Assembly: GCF_023498005.1 (NCBI RefSeq)
Contig: NZ_CP097289.1
Span: 3,844,001-3,908,000, forward strand
DNA length: 64,000 nt
Direction of reading: 5' to 3'
Source: Streptomyces durmitorensis
GTDB taxonomy: Bacteria; Actinomycetota; Actinomycetes; Streptomycetales; Streptomycetaceae
Below are positions 50,851 through 58,957 of the stretch, piece by piece (positions within the stretch are counted from its first letter, which is position 1; each line of letters opens with the position of its first letter). The notes under the pieces were generated by a model. It did no database searches. It was not told where the DNA came from and was given only the letters and a program-made list of their open reading frames with translations. The position numbers and the translations under genes are program-made.

Positions 50851-51992
50851 CGGGCAGCCACCTCCTTCACGGTGTCGTTGTTGCCGTCGGTGCCGTTGTC
50901 GTTGCGGGCGGCGGCGGCCAGTTCCTCGCCGACGCGGCGCTGCTGACGGCTGAGGCCCCAACGGCGTACGGCCTCGTAGGAGACGACGACCGCGATCACG
51001 ATGAGGCCCTGCATGATCACCGCGATCTCCTTGTCGTACGCCACCGGCTGGGCGTAGTCGAGGGCGGGCGACGCCTTGTCGAGGAAGGCCCACAGGAGCG
51101 AGGCGAACGCGATGCCGACCGGGTTGTTGCGGCCGAGCAGGGCGATGCCGATACCGGTGAAGCCGAGCCCCGCGGGGAAGCTGAGGCTGTAGGTGTGGGT
51201 GTCGCCGAGCAGGATCGGCATGCCGGCGAGGCCCGCGACCGCGCCGGAGATCAGCATCGCGCTGAGCACCATGCGCTTGGCGTTCACGCCGGAGGCCGCG
51301 GCGGCCGACTGGGAGGCGCCGGTGGCGCGCAGGTCGAAGCCGAAGCGGGTGCGGTTCAGGACCAGCCAGTACAGGACGCCCGCGAGCGCGGCGATGATCA
51401 CGAAGCCGTAGATCTCGCCGGACTCGCCCATGCTGATGCCGGGGAACCAGCCGGACTTGTGCATCTCACCGGTGGTCTGGTTGTTGCCGACCGGGACACC
51501 GAAGTTGTCGGTGAGGGTCATGTAGCCGATGACGCTCGTCGCGATGGCGTTGAGCATGATCGTCGCGACGACCTCGCTGACCCCGCGGGTGGTCTTGAGG
51601 ATGCCCGCGATGCCCGCCCAGAAGGCGCCGGTGAGCATGGCGACCAGCATCAGGAGCGGGATCTGGAGCGGGGCCGGGAGCGCGATGTGCGCGCCGACGA
51701 CGGCGGTGGTCATCGCGGCGAGGCGGTACTGCCCGTCCACACCGATGTTGAACAGGTTCATGCGGAAGCCGACGGCCACCGCGAGCGCGGCCAGGTAGTA
51801 CATCCCGGCCTGGTTGATGGTCAGGACCTGGACGTCGGAGTAGCTGATCTGTTCCAGCATCAGGGTGTACGGCTCGATCGGGTTCTTGCCCGAGGCGAGC
51901 AGCACGACCGAGGTCAGCGCCACGGCCACGACAAGGGCGATGACCGGTCCAGCCACCGCGAGGAGCACGCGCTCCTTGTCGAACTTCTTCAT
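50847..51992 (-). CDS. nucleoside ABC transporter permease (first)
   Basis: A 381-residue permease. Helix 1 is VLLAVAGPVIALVVAVALTS; VGFRMNLFNIGVDGQYRLAA and VSEVVATIMLNAIATSVIGY match the first permease of the BMP/NupP-like systems. The coupling loop region is DLRATGASQSAAAASGVNAK. It has a polar Asp/Asn-rich C-tail (RNDNGTDGNNDTVKEVAA). The ATG at 51992 overlaps the ATPase stop by 4 bp. Order ATPase-permease-permease-cdd with stop/start overlaps at every junction indicates one tightly coupled operon. Confidence 0.92.
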   Translation of the reverse strand: MKKFDKERVLLAVAGPVIALVVAVALTSVVLLASGKNPIEPYTLMLEQISYSDVQVLTINQAGMYYLAALAVAVGFRMNLFNIGVDGQYRLAAMTTAVVGAHIALPAPLQIPLLMLVAMLTGAFWAGIAGILKTTRGVSEVVATIMLNAIATSVIGYMTLTDNFGVPVGNNQTTGEMHKSGWFPGISMGESGEIYGFVIIAALAGVLYWLVLNRTRFGFDLRATGASQSAAAASGVNAKRMVLSAMLISGAVAGLAGMPILLGDTHTYSLSFPAGLGFTGIGIALLGRNNPVGIAFASLLWAFLDKASPALDYAQPVAYDKEIAVIMQGLIVIAVVVSYEAVRRWGLSRQQRRVGEELAAAARNDNGTDGNNDTVKEVAAR

Positions 51993-53605
51993 CGGGCCTC
52001 GTCCTTTGAAGTGCCGGCAGAGCCCTCTTCGGGGTCTTCTTCTACGTGTTCGAGGTGGCCGGATGCCGCGCCCGTCATCGCCGAACCCAGCTCCTCCGGC
52101 GTGATGGTGGCCGGATCGGCGTCGGCGACGAGCCGCCCGCGGTAGATCACGCGGAGGGTGTCGGAAAGGCCGATCAGCTCGTCCAGGTCCGCCGAGATGA
52201 GGAGGACCGCGAGTCCTTCGCGGCGCGCCTCGCGGATCTGGTCCCAGATCTGGGCCTGTGCGCCGACGTCCACACCGCGGGTGGGGTGGGCGGCGATCAG
52301 GAAGCGGGGCTTGTGGCTCATCTCGCGGCCGACGATCAGCTTCTGCTGGTTGCCGCCGGAGAGGGAGGCGGCCGTGACGTCGATGCCGGGCGTACGGACG
52401 TCGTACTGCTCGACGATGCGCCGGGTGTCGGCCTGCGCGCCCTTGGTGTCGAGCCAGAAGCCGCGCTTGCCACGGGAGTTGGGCTTCTCGGTGACGTGAC
52501 CGAGGATGCGGTTCTCCCAGAGCGGCGACTCCAGGAGGAGGCCGTGGCGGTGGCGGTCCTCGGGGATGTAGCCGACGCCCTGCTCGCGGCGGTGGCGCGT
52601 GGCCAGGGCGGTGATGTCCTCGCCCGCCATGCGGATCACGCCGGAGTCCGCGTGCTTGAGGCCGATGAGCGCGTCGATCAGCTCGGTCTGGCCGTTGCCC
52701 TCGACGCCCGCGAGGCCGAGGACCTCGCCCTCGTGGATGGTGAAGGAGATGTCGTCGAGGAGGGCGCGGCCCGAATCGCCCTCGGCGAGGAGCTTGAGCT
52801 CCTTGACCTCGATCATCGCCCGGTCGGTGACCGTCGACTCGGCGGTCTCCGGGGTGGGCAGCTCGCTGCCGACCATCAGCTCGGCGAGCTGGCGGGGTGT
52901 CGTCTCGGACGGGATCGCCGTGCCGACGGTCGTGCCGCGCCGGATGACGGTGATGTCGTCGGCCACGGAGAGGACTTCGCCCAGCTTGTGGGAGATGAAG
53001 ATGACGGAGAGGCCCTCGGACTTCAGCTCGCGCAGGTTGTCGAAGAGCGCGTCGACCTCCTGCGGTACGAGGACCGCGGTCGGCTCGTCCAGGATCAGCG
53101 TGGTGGCGCCGCGGTAGAGGACCTTGAGGATCTCCACGCGCTGCCGGTCGGCGACGCCGAGGTCCTCGACCATGGCGTCGGGGCGCACCCCGAGGCCGTA
53201 CCGGTCGGATATCTCCACGATCTTGCGGCGGGCCGCGCCGCCGATGCCGTGCAGCTTCTCGCTGCCGAGAACGATGTTCTCCAGGACCGTGAGCTGGTCG
53301 GCGAGCATGAAGTGCTGGTGGACCATGCCGATGCCGCGCGCGATGGCGTCGGCGGGGCTGGCGAAGGTCACCTCGGCACCGTCGACCGAGATGGTGCCCT
53401 CGTCCGGCTTCTGCATGCCGTAGAGGATCTTCATCAGGGTCGACTTGCCCGCGCCGTTCTCGCCGACGAGGGCGTGCACGGTGCCCTTGCGGACGGTCAG
53501 GCGGATGTCGTGGTTGGCCACGACGCCCGGGAAGCGCTTGGTGATGCCGGTGAGTTCAACGGCAACGGCCCTAGCGGTGGGCGGAGGGCTGGTGGACGCG
53601 TCGAT
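51989..53605 (-). CDS. nucleoside ABC transporter ATPase, two NBDs, apparent AUC start
   Basis: A duplicated ATPase of the RbsA/YufO type. Walker A of NBD1 is VGENGAGKSTLMKILYG; NBD1 signature and Walker B region is VADRQRVEILKVLYRGATTL-ILDEPTA. NBD2 has a degenerate Walker A (VEGNGQTELIDAL), as usual in this group, and signature ASLSGGNQQKLIVGREM. The first in-frame ATG, GTG or TTG is the GTG at 53521, which would delete the conserved first strand (VELTGITKRFPGV). A GAGGAG stands 8 nt before an in-frame ATC at 53605, giving 538 residues with a normal N-terminus. I therefore place the start there; it is either a rare AUC start or a mutated or misread ATG. Confidence 0.88.
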   Translation of the reverse strand: MDASTSPPPTARAVAVELTGITKRFPGVVANHDIRLTVRKGTVHALVGENGAGKSTLMKILYGMQKPDEGTISVDGAEVTFASPADAIARGIGMVHQHFMLADQLTVLENIVLGSEKLHGIGGAARRKIVEISDRYGLGVRPDAMVEDLGVADRQRVEILKVLYRGATTLILDEPTAVLVPQEVDALFDNLRELKSEGLSVIFISHKLGEVLSVADDITVIRRGTTVGTAIPSETTPRQLAELMVGSELPTPETAESTVTDRAMIEVKELKLLAEGDSGRALLDDISFTIHEGEVLGLAGVEGNGQTELIDALIGLKHADSGVIRMAGEDITALATRHRREQGVGYIPEDRHRHGLLLESPLWENRILGHVTEKPNSRGKRGFWLDTKGAQADTRRIVEQYDVRTPGIDVTAASLSGGNQQKLIVGREMSHKPRFLIAAHPTRGVDVGAQAQIWDQIREARREGLAVLLISADLDELIGLSDTLRVIYRGRLVADADPATITPEELGSAMTGAASGHLEHVEEDPEEGSAGTSKDEAR

Positions 53606-53643
53606 GGCGCACTCTCCTCGGGAATCCTCAGGAAAGGGGCCAC

Positions 53644-53655
53644 CTACGCGCGTAG
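53644..53655. promoter_or_regulatory. nucleoside-regulon operator copy 5 (upstream of the ABC operon)
   Basis: Perfect CTACGCGCGTAG, 38 bp upstream of the apparent ATPase start on the minus strand, controlling the ATPase-permease-permease-cdd operon. Confidence 0.75.
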
Positions 53656-53684
53656 CGCCCCTGGTTCGACGGGAGTTGAGCAGT

Positions 53685-53741
53685 CGGCCGCGCGAACGGG
53701 GCGCGGGGAACCATCGTCCCCCACACCCCGTTCCGCGGCCG
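53685..53741 (-). terminator. hairpin after the first BMP lipoprotein gene
   Basis: CGGCCGCGCGAACGGGG (53685-53701) pairs with CCCCGTTCCGCGGCCG (53726-53741) with one bulged base. It separates the BMP gene from the downstream ABC operon promoter, so the receptor and transporter are transcribed separately. Confidence 0.65.
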
Positions 53742-53768
53742 TGACTTCGCTGTTACAGCGCAGTCCGG

Positions 53769-54824
53769 TTACAGCGTGGTCTTGACCTTGATCTTGCCGC
53801 TCTTGATGTCCTGCTCGGCCTTCTTCACGGCGGCCTGCAGGTCCTTCATCTTCTTGAACTCGGGGTTCGAGTCGGCGAGCGCGACGCCGCCGGACGCCAG
53901 GTCGGCACGGACCACGCCGCCCTTGGCGTTGTCATCCTGGACCGACTTCGTCAGGTTGTACACCGCTCCGGCGACGTCCTTGGTCGCCGAGGTCAGGATG
54001 TACTTCTTGTACTTGGCCAGGGCCTTCTGCTTGTACTGGTCGGAGTCGACACCGATCGCCCACACCTTCTCGGCGGCGGCGGCCTCGATGACACCCTGGC
54101 CCGAGAGACCGGCGGCGTGGTAGACCACGTCGGCGCCGCCCTCGATCTGGCCGCTGGCCGCTTCCTTGCCCTTGTCGGGGCTGGAGAAACCGCCGTCCTC
54201 GGCCTTCTCGGTGAGCATCTGGCGCTTGATCTTCACCGACTTGTCGGTGTCCTTGACGCCCTGGACGAAGCCCGCCTCGAACTTGCGGATCAGGTTGTTG
54301 TTCACGCCGCCGATGAAACCGACGCTCTTCTTCTTGCTGGCCTTGGCCGCGGCGACGCCCGCGAGGTACGAGGACTGCTCCTCGTTGAAGACCAGGTCGG
54401 AGACGTTGTCCGCCTTGATGGTGGCGTCGTCGACGATGCCGAAGGTGACCTTCGGGAACTTCGCGGCGACTTCCTTCACGGCGGGGGCGTAGGCGTAGCC
54501 GATGCCGATCACCGGGTTGTAGCCCTGCTTGGCGAGCTCGGTGAGGCGCTGGGCCTTGTCGGCGTCGGACTCGCCGTCCGTCGGCTCGACGGCCTTCTTG
54601 CCGATCTTCAGGTCCTTGGCGACCTTGTCCATGCCCGCCGTCGCGGCGTCGTTGAAGGACTGGTCGCCCTTGCCGCCGACGTCGTACGCGATGGCGACGC
54701 CCTTGTTCTTGCCGTCGCCCTTGGAACCGGCGGCGTCGCTGGAGGTGCCGCCGCAGGCGGTGGCGGAGACGGCGAGTGCGGCGGTGGCTACACCCGCTGC
54801 GGCAATTCGGGAAACCCGGCGCAT
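53769..54824 (-). CDS. BMP-family nucleoside-binding lipoprotein (first)
   Basis: A 351-residue ABC substrate receptor. The lipobox is SATAC with Cys24. The mature protein is of the Bmp/PnrA family, which binds purine nucleosides: VAIAYDVGGKGDQSFNDAAT, VIGIGYAYAPAVKEVAAKFP, FNEEQSSYLAGVAAAKASKK, VGFIGGVNNNLIRKFEAGFV and the ligand-contact region DVVYHAAGLSGQGVIEAA. The ATG at 54824 is chosen because AAGGAG stands 8 nt upstream and the signal peptide starts there. The operator variant at 54900-54911 lies 75 bp upstream. It is paralogous to the BMP gene at 55047. Confidence 0.94.
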   Translation of the reverse strand: MRRVSRIAAAGVATAALAVSATACGGTSSDAAGSKGDGKNKGVAIAYDVGGKGDQSFNDAATAGMDKVAKDLKIGKKAVEPTDGESDADKAQRLTELAKQGYNPVIGIGYAYAPAVKEVAAKFPKVTFGIVDDATIKADNVSDLVFNEEQSSYLAGVAAAKASKKKSVGFIGGVNNNLIRKFEAGFVQGVKDTDKSVKIKRQMLTEKAEDGGFSSPDKGKEAASGQIEGGADVVYHAAGLSGQGVIEAAAAEKVWAIGVDSDQYKQKALAKYKKYILTSATKDVAGAVYNLTKSVQDDNAKGGVVRADLASGGVALADSNPEFKKMKDLQAAVKKAEQDIKSGKIKVKTTL

Positions 54825-54899
54825 AGAGAGGAACTCCTTATGTACAAGCAAGCACAAGCACGTACGAGCGCCTCACCTGGCGCTGATTTCGCCGCAGCG

Positions 54900-54911
54900 T
54901 AACGCGCGTAG
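54900..54911. promoter_or_regulatory. nucleoside-regulon operator copy 6 (upstream of first BMP gene)
   Basis: TAACGCGCGTAG, two changes from the palindrome, with the right half intact and followed by A as in the consensus. The identical 12-mer precedes the second BMP gene. Confidence 0.62.
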
Positions 54912-54984
54912 ACCTGACATAAGAACCCTTCTGTCCCGTCCGTTATCGAGCTGTGGCCGCGAGGTTGCGGGAGCGTGGACGCAC

Positions 54985-55019
54985 GGTGGGGCGCCCCGCA
55001 CGTCACGGGGCGCCCCACC
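54985..55019 (-). terminator. hairpin after the second BMP lipoprotein gene
   Basis: Perfect 14-bp arms GGTGGGGCGCCCCG (54985-54998) and CGGGGCGCCCCACC (55006-55019), 28 bp after the stop codon on the minus strand. Confidence 0.8.
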
Positions 55020-55046
55020 TGTCGCGGTCCTGCTGTGCGGGTCCGG

Positions 55047-56156
55047 TTACGGCACGGTCTCGACCGTGACCTTTCCGTCGACGATGTCCTTCTCGGCCTT
55101 CTCCACGGCGGCGACCACGTCCTTCATCGCCGTGTACTTCGGGTTCGAGTCGGCGAACCCGACGCGTCCCGACTTCAGGTCGTAGCGCTGCTCGCCCGTG
55201 ATCGGCTTGCCCTCGACGACCGACTTCGTCAGGTCGTAGACCGCGCCGCCGACGTCCTTGAGGGCCGAGCCGAGGATGTAGTCCTTGTACTTGGCCAGGG
55301 CCTTCTGCTTGTACTGGTCGGAGTCGACGCCGATCGCCCACACCTTCTGGGAGCCGGCCTCCTGGATCACGCCCTGCCCGGAGAGACCCGCCGCGTGGTA
55401 GATCACGTCGGCCCCCGACTCGATCTGACCGCTCGCCGCGTTCTGCCCCTTGTCGGGGCTGGAGAAGCCGCCGTCCTCGGGCTTCTCGGTCAGATACCGC
55501 TTCTCTATCTTGATCTTGGGGTCGACGGACTTGACGCCCTGCACGAAGCCGGCCTCGAACTTGTGGATGAGGTTGATGTCGACGCCGCCGATGAAGCCGA
55601 CGTGGTCGGCCTTGGTCGCCTTCGCGGCGGCGACGCCCGCCAGATAGGACCCCTGCTCCTCGTGGAACACGAGGTCGGCGACGTTGTCCGCCTTGACGGT
55701 GTTGTCGTCGATGATCCCGAAGGTGGTCTTCGGGAACTTCGCCGCGGCCTCCTTGATGGCGGGGGCGTAGATGTAGCCGACGCCGATCACCGGGTCGTAG
55801 CCCTGCTTGGCCAGCTGCTCGATGCGCTGCACCTTGTCGGCGCTCGACTCGCCGTCGCCGGGCTCCATGTCGACGCCGCCGATCTTGAAGTCCTTGCGCG
55901 CCTTCTCGTACCCGGCGTACGCGGCGTCGTTGAACGACTGGTCGCCCTGGCCGCCGATGTCGTATGCGAGGCCGACACCCTTGCCCTTGTACTCCGAGGA
56001 CGATCCGCCGGACTTGTCGTCCTTGTCGTCCTCCTGCGAGGCCTCACTGCTCGTCTTGCCGCACGCGGAGGCCGCGAGGGCGACGGACGCCACCACGACG
56101 GCCACTTGGGAGAGCTTCGATCCTCGGGTTCCACGAGATCCTCGACGAAGACGCAT
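55047..56156 (-). CDS. BMP-family nucleoside-binding lipoprotein (second)
   Basis: A 369-residue paralogue of the protein encoded at 53769. The lipobox is LAASAC with Cys32, followed by an acidic linker (EDDKDDKSGGSSSE). The same family blocks are kept: VGLAYDIGGQGDQSFNDAAY, VIGVGYIYAPAIKEAAAKFP, FHEEQGSYLAGVAAAKATKA and DVIYHAAGLSGQGVIQEAGS. The ATG at 56156 is preferred to the GTG at 56165 because AAGGGG is well spaced for it. It has its own operator variant and terminator. Two receptors for one transporter suggest different nucleoside preferences. Confidence 0.94.
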   Translation of the reverse strand: MRLRRGSRGTRGSKLSQVAVVVASVALAASACGKTSSEASQEDDKDDKSGGSSSEYKGKGVGLAYDIGGQGDQSFNDAAYAGYEKARKDFKIGGVDMEPGDGESSADKVQRIEQLAKQGYDPVIGVGYIYAPAIKEAAAKFPKTTFGIIDDNTVKADNVADLVFHEEQGSYLAGVAAAKATKADHVGFIGGVDINLIHKFEAGFVQGVKSVDPKIKIEKRYLTEKPEDGGFSSPDKGQNAASGQIESGADVIYHAAGLSGQGVIQEAGSQKVWAIGVDSDQYKQKALAKYKDYILGSALKDVGGAVYDLTKSVVEGKPITGEQRYDLKSGRVGFADSNPKYTAMKDVVAAVEKAEKDIVDGKVTVETVP

Positions 56157-56214
56157 AGGACGCACCCCTTACGTTCCCCAAAGCACCCTTGAAGGGCCTG
56201 ATTTCGGCGCACAG

Positions 56215-56226
56215 TAACGCGCGTAG
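56215..56226. promoter_or_regulatory. nucleoside-regulon operator copy 7 (upstream of second BMP gene)
   Basis: TAACGCGCGTAG, identical to copy 6, 58 bp upstream of the second BMP gene on the minus strand. Confidence 0.62.
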
Positions 56227-56338
56227 AAAGGGAGGGGAACGGGGTTTCGCACTGCGTTACCTATTCGTGCCGAGGGCCGGTTACGTCCGGGTGAACGGGT
56301 CCGCCGTAACCGGCCGATAGCGGTGCTTACCTACCTGC

Positions 56339-57604
56339 TCACCTACCGACGCCGTCGATCAGCGCCGCCGCGGTGAAGAGCTCGACGCCCACCGTGATCG
56401 CCGACTCGTCCGCGTCGAAGTCGCCCTGGTGCAGGTCCCGGACGGTGCGCTCGCCGGGCGTACGGACGCCGAGGCGGGCCATGGCACCGGGCACGTGCTC
56501 CAGATACCAGGAGAAGTCCTCGCCGCCCAGGCTCTGTTCGGTGTCCTCGACGGAGTGCGGGCCGAGGCGCAGCCGCATGGCCTCGCTCAACAGGTCCGTC
56601 ACGTCCGGGTCGTTCACGACGGGCGGGACGCCCCGGATGTAGTTCACCTCGGACTTGGCGCGGTAGAGGTCGGCGATCTCCTGGATGGCGCCGTGCACCA
56701 GGTCGGGCGCCTTGCGCCAGGCGGTGAGGTCCAGGCAGCGCACGGTGCCGGAGAGTTCGGCGTGCTGCGGGATGACGTTGCAGGCATGGCCTGACTCGAT
56801 GCGGCCCCACGTCACCGCGAGCCCGGAGCGGGCGTCGATGCGCCGGGCGACCAGGGCGGGGACCTCGGTGACGACCTTGGCGGCGGCGGTGACGAGGTCG
56901 GTGGTCAGGTGGGGGCGCGCGGTGTGTCCCCCCGCGCCGTCCAGCGAGACTTCGAGCCGGTCGCAGGCGGAGGTGATCGCGCCGTGCCGAAGGCCGATCT
57001 TCCCGGCGTCGACGCGGGGATCGCAGTGCACGCCGATGATGCGGCCGACGCCGTCGAGCACACCGGACTCGATGGCATCGGGCGCACCGCCGGGCAGGAC
57101 CTCCTCCGCGGGCTGGAAGATCAGCCGTACGGGAAAGGGCAGTTGCCCCTGTTCCGCGAGCTCGGCGAGGACGAGCCCCGCGCCGAGCACCACGGTGGTG
57201 TGCACGTCGTGCCCGCAGGCGTGGGCGCGGTCGGGCACGGTGGAGCGGTACGGGACGCCGAGCTTGGTGTCCGGGATGGGGAGCCCGTCGATGTCGGCGC
57301 GCAGCGCGAGCATGGGGCGCACGCCGTCCCACTGTTCGGTGCCGATGTCACAGACCAGTCCGGTGCCGATGTCGAGTACGCGGGGCTTGAGGCCCGCGCG
57401 CTCGAGCCGGGCCTTGAGGGCCGCGGTCGTACGGAACTCCTGGTTGCCGAGCTCGGGGTGCATGTGCAAGTCGCGGCGGAAGGCAATGAGTTCGGTGCGC
57501 AGGGCGTCCGGGAGCGCACCGGGGAGTACTGCTTCCCCGGGGGCGTCCCCCGCTGCTTCCCCGGACAGATCGGCCTCGGACCCTCGCTCGGACTCTCGTG
57601 ACAT
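56339..57604 (-). CDS. M20-family amidohydrolase
   Basis: A 421-residue zinc peptidase-like hydrolase. The M20D pattern is clear: LHMHPELGNQEFRTTAAL at the start, metal ligands in RAHACGHDVHTTVVLGAG and FQPAEEVLPGGAPDAI, the dimerisation insert (GGHTARPHLTTDLVTAAAK) and the late ligand region SLGGEDFSWYLEHVPGAMAR. Members cleave N-acyl amino acids, hippurate or aminoacyl conjugates. The ATG at 57604 (MSRESERG) is preferred because AGAGGGTGAA precedes it. It lies upstream of the BMP genes in the same direction with a 182-bp gap holding operator copy 7, so it is not clearly part of the regulon. Confidence 0.9.
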   Translation of the reverse strand: MSRESERGSEADLSGEAAGDAPGEAVLPGALPDALRTELIAFRRDLHMHPELGNQEFRTTAALKARLERAGLKPRVLDIGTGLVCDIGTEQWDGVRPMLALRADIDGLPIPDTKLGVPYRSTVPDRAHACGHDVHTTVVLGAGLVLAELAEQGQLPFPVRLIFQPAEEVLPGGAPDAIESGVLDGVGRIIGVHCDPRVDAGKIGLRHGAITSACDRLEVSLDGAGGHTARPHLTTDLVTAAAKVVTEVPALVARRIDARSGLAVTWGRIESGHACNVIPQHAELSGTVRCLDLTAWRKAPDLVHGAIQEIADLYRAKSEVNYIRGVPPVVNDPDVTDLLSEAMRLRLGPHSVEDTEQSLGGEDFSWYLEHVPGAMARLGVRTPGERTVRDLHQGDFDADESAITVGVELFTAAALIDGVGR

Positions 57605-57763
57605 CAGTTGGTTCACCCTCTGAAGGGTAGGGCGAGGCACGGGCCAACTGACCCACGATCAACAAAAGTTCAGCCCGATAGGGTAAGAAAAAGTGGCCGC
57701 GTAGCGCATGGGCGCTAGTTGAGGTGGGTAAACTCTCTCGCCCTCCAGGGGGAAAGCCGCTGG

Positions 57764-58885
57764 TCACGCCGTGGCCGCGACCCCCTGCGCCGGGGAATGC
57801 GCGGAGGCCACCGACGCCAGGCGGTGTACGTCACGTGCCGTGCCCGTGACGCCCGACAGGAAGCCCTGGGCCCGGGGTGAGGCGTTCTCCGTCAGCCAGG
57901 CCGGGTCGATGTCGCAGACCGCGACGCGGACCTCCGTGCCCGCGAGGGCCAGGGGCAGGGTGTGGACCACCGTCGAGGGGAAGCTCAGGATCGTGCTGCC
58001 GATCGGGCCCCGGCGGGCGATCAGTTCCAGTGGGAGGTCCGGGCGGACCACCTGCAGGCCCGTCTCCACCGCCAGGCGGTGGAGCTTCTCCGAGCTCTCG
58101 CGGCGGTGCGCGAAATAGCGGGTCGCTCCGTGTGCGCGGGACAGGGTGCGGACCGCTTCCACATAGCGGTCCAGGTCCACCACACCCGTCTCGACGAGTG
58201 AGGTGCCGACCAGGTCAGCGCCCTTGGAGACGCGCGGCGGGCCGAAGCGCTCCCGCGTCCACGCGAAGCTGTTCACCGTCACCCGCACGCCGTCCGGCGC
58301 CGAGTCGATCGGCATGGAGGAGAAGACCTCCACCGTGCGCTTGCCACCGGGTGTCAGGCGGCGGCGGGCGGAGGCCGAGATCGGGGCGAAGGCGATGTCG
58401 CGCACGCCGGGGCGCCCGCCGCGGCGGTGCCAGCGCACCAGGCGCTCCCCCGCGGCCAGTTGGGCCACGAACTCCATCGTGGCCGTGCCGTCGTCCACGA
58501 CCACGAGGGAGCGGGCCCTGGTGATCGTCAGGAGCAGCTGTACGTAGCGCGAGAACGGGTCGCCGATGACGATCCGGCCCGCCGCCCGCAGCGCGCCCGT
58601 CAGGCCGCCGATCGTGTGGAAGGGAGCAGCCGCGCCGCCGCGCGCCTCCTCCCAGCGGACGTTCAGGCCCTCGTCGCGCGCCAGCTGGGCCATGCGGCGC
58701 AGCTGGCCCCGGGTCATCGGGTCGTTCGGGGAGAGGACGACGACGGTGAGACCCCCGGCCGGGCCGGTCGCCCCCGCCGAATGCGCCCACTCAAGGACGT
58801 TGAGGAGCTGCACAGGGCTCTCTACGAACGCCAGGGTGGCGGGCGCCGCAGCGGTGGGGGCCGTCGGCCCGGGTCGGGGGCTCAT
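57764..58885 (-). CDS. polysialyltransferase-like glycosyltransferase
   Basis: A 373-residue soluble protein. LAFVESPVQLLNVLEWAHSA at the N-terminus matches the start of alpha-2,8-polysialyltransferase-like (POLYST) bacterial proteins. RIVIGDPFSRYVQLLLTITR and SLVVVDDGTATMEFV are further family blocks, the latter with the conserved D-D-G. IARRGPIGSTILSFPSTVVH and a C-terminal VAVCDIDPAWLTE complete it. It should transfer a nonulosonic acid from a CMP donor to a growing wall polymer. It is the last gene of the minus-strand run neuB/CMP-transferase/DUF6716. A paralogue starts at 63719. Confidence 0.8.
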   Translation of the reverse strand: MSPRPGPTAPTAAAPATLAFVESPVQLLNVLEWAHSAGATGPAGGLTVVVLSPNDPMTRGQLRRMAQLARDEGLNVRWEEARGGAAAPFHTIGGLTGALRAAGRIVIGDPFSRYVQLLLTITRARSLVVVDDGTATMEFVAQLAAGERLVRWHRRGGRPGVRDIAFAPISASARRRLTPGGKRTVEVFSSMPIDSAPDGVRVTVNSFAWTRERFGPPRVSKGADLVGTSLVETGVVDLDRYVEAVRTLSRAHGATRYFAHRRESSEKLHRLAVETGLQVVRPDLPLELIARRGPIGSTILSFPSTVVHTLPLALAGTEVRVAVCDIDPAWLTENASPRAQGFLSGVTGTARDVHRLASVASAHSPAQGVAATA

Positions 58886-58957
58886 CGTCGTATGACCGTG
58901 TCCTGTCCTGGTGGTGAGGGGTCCCGGTGAAAGGTCCCGGTAAGAGCGTCAGCGCGC

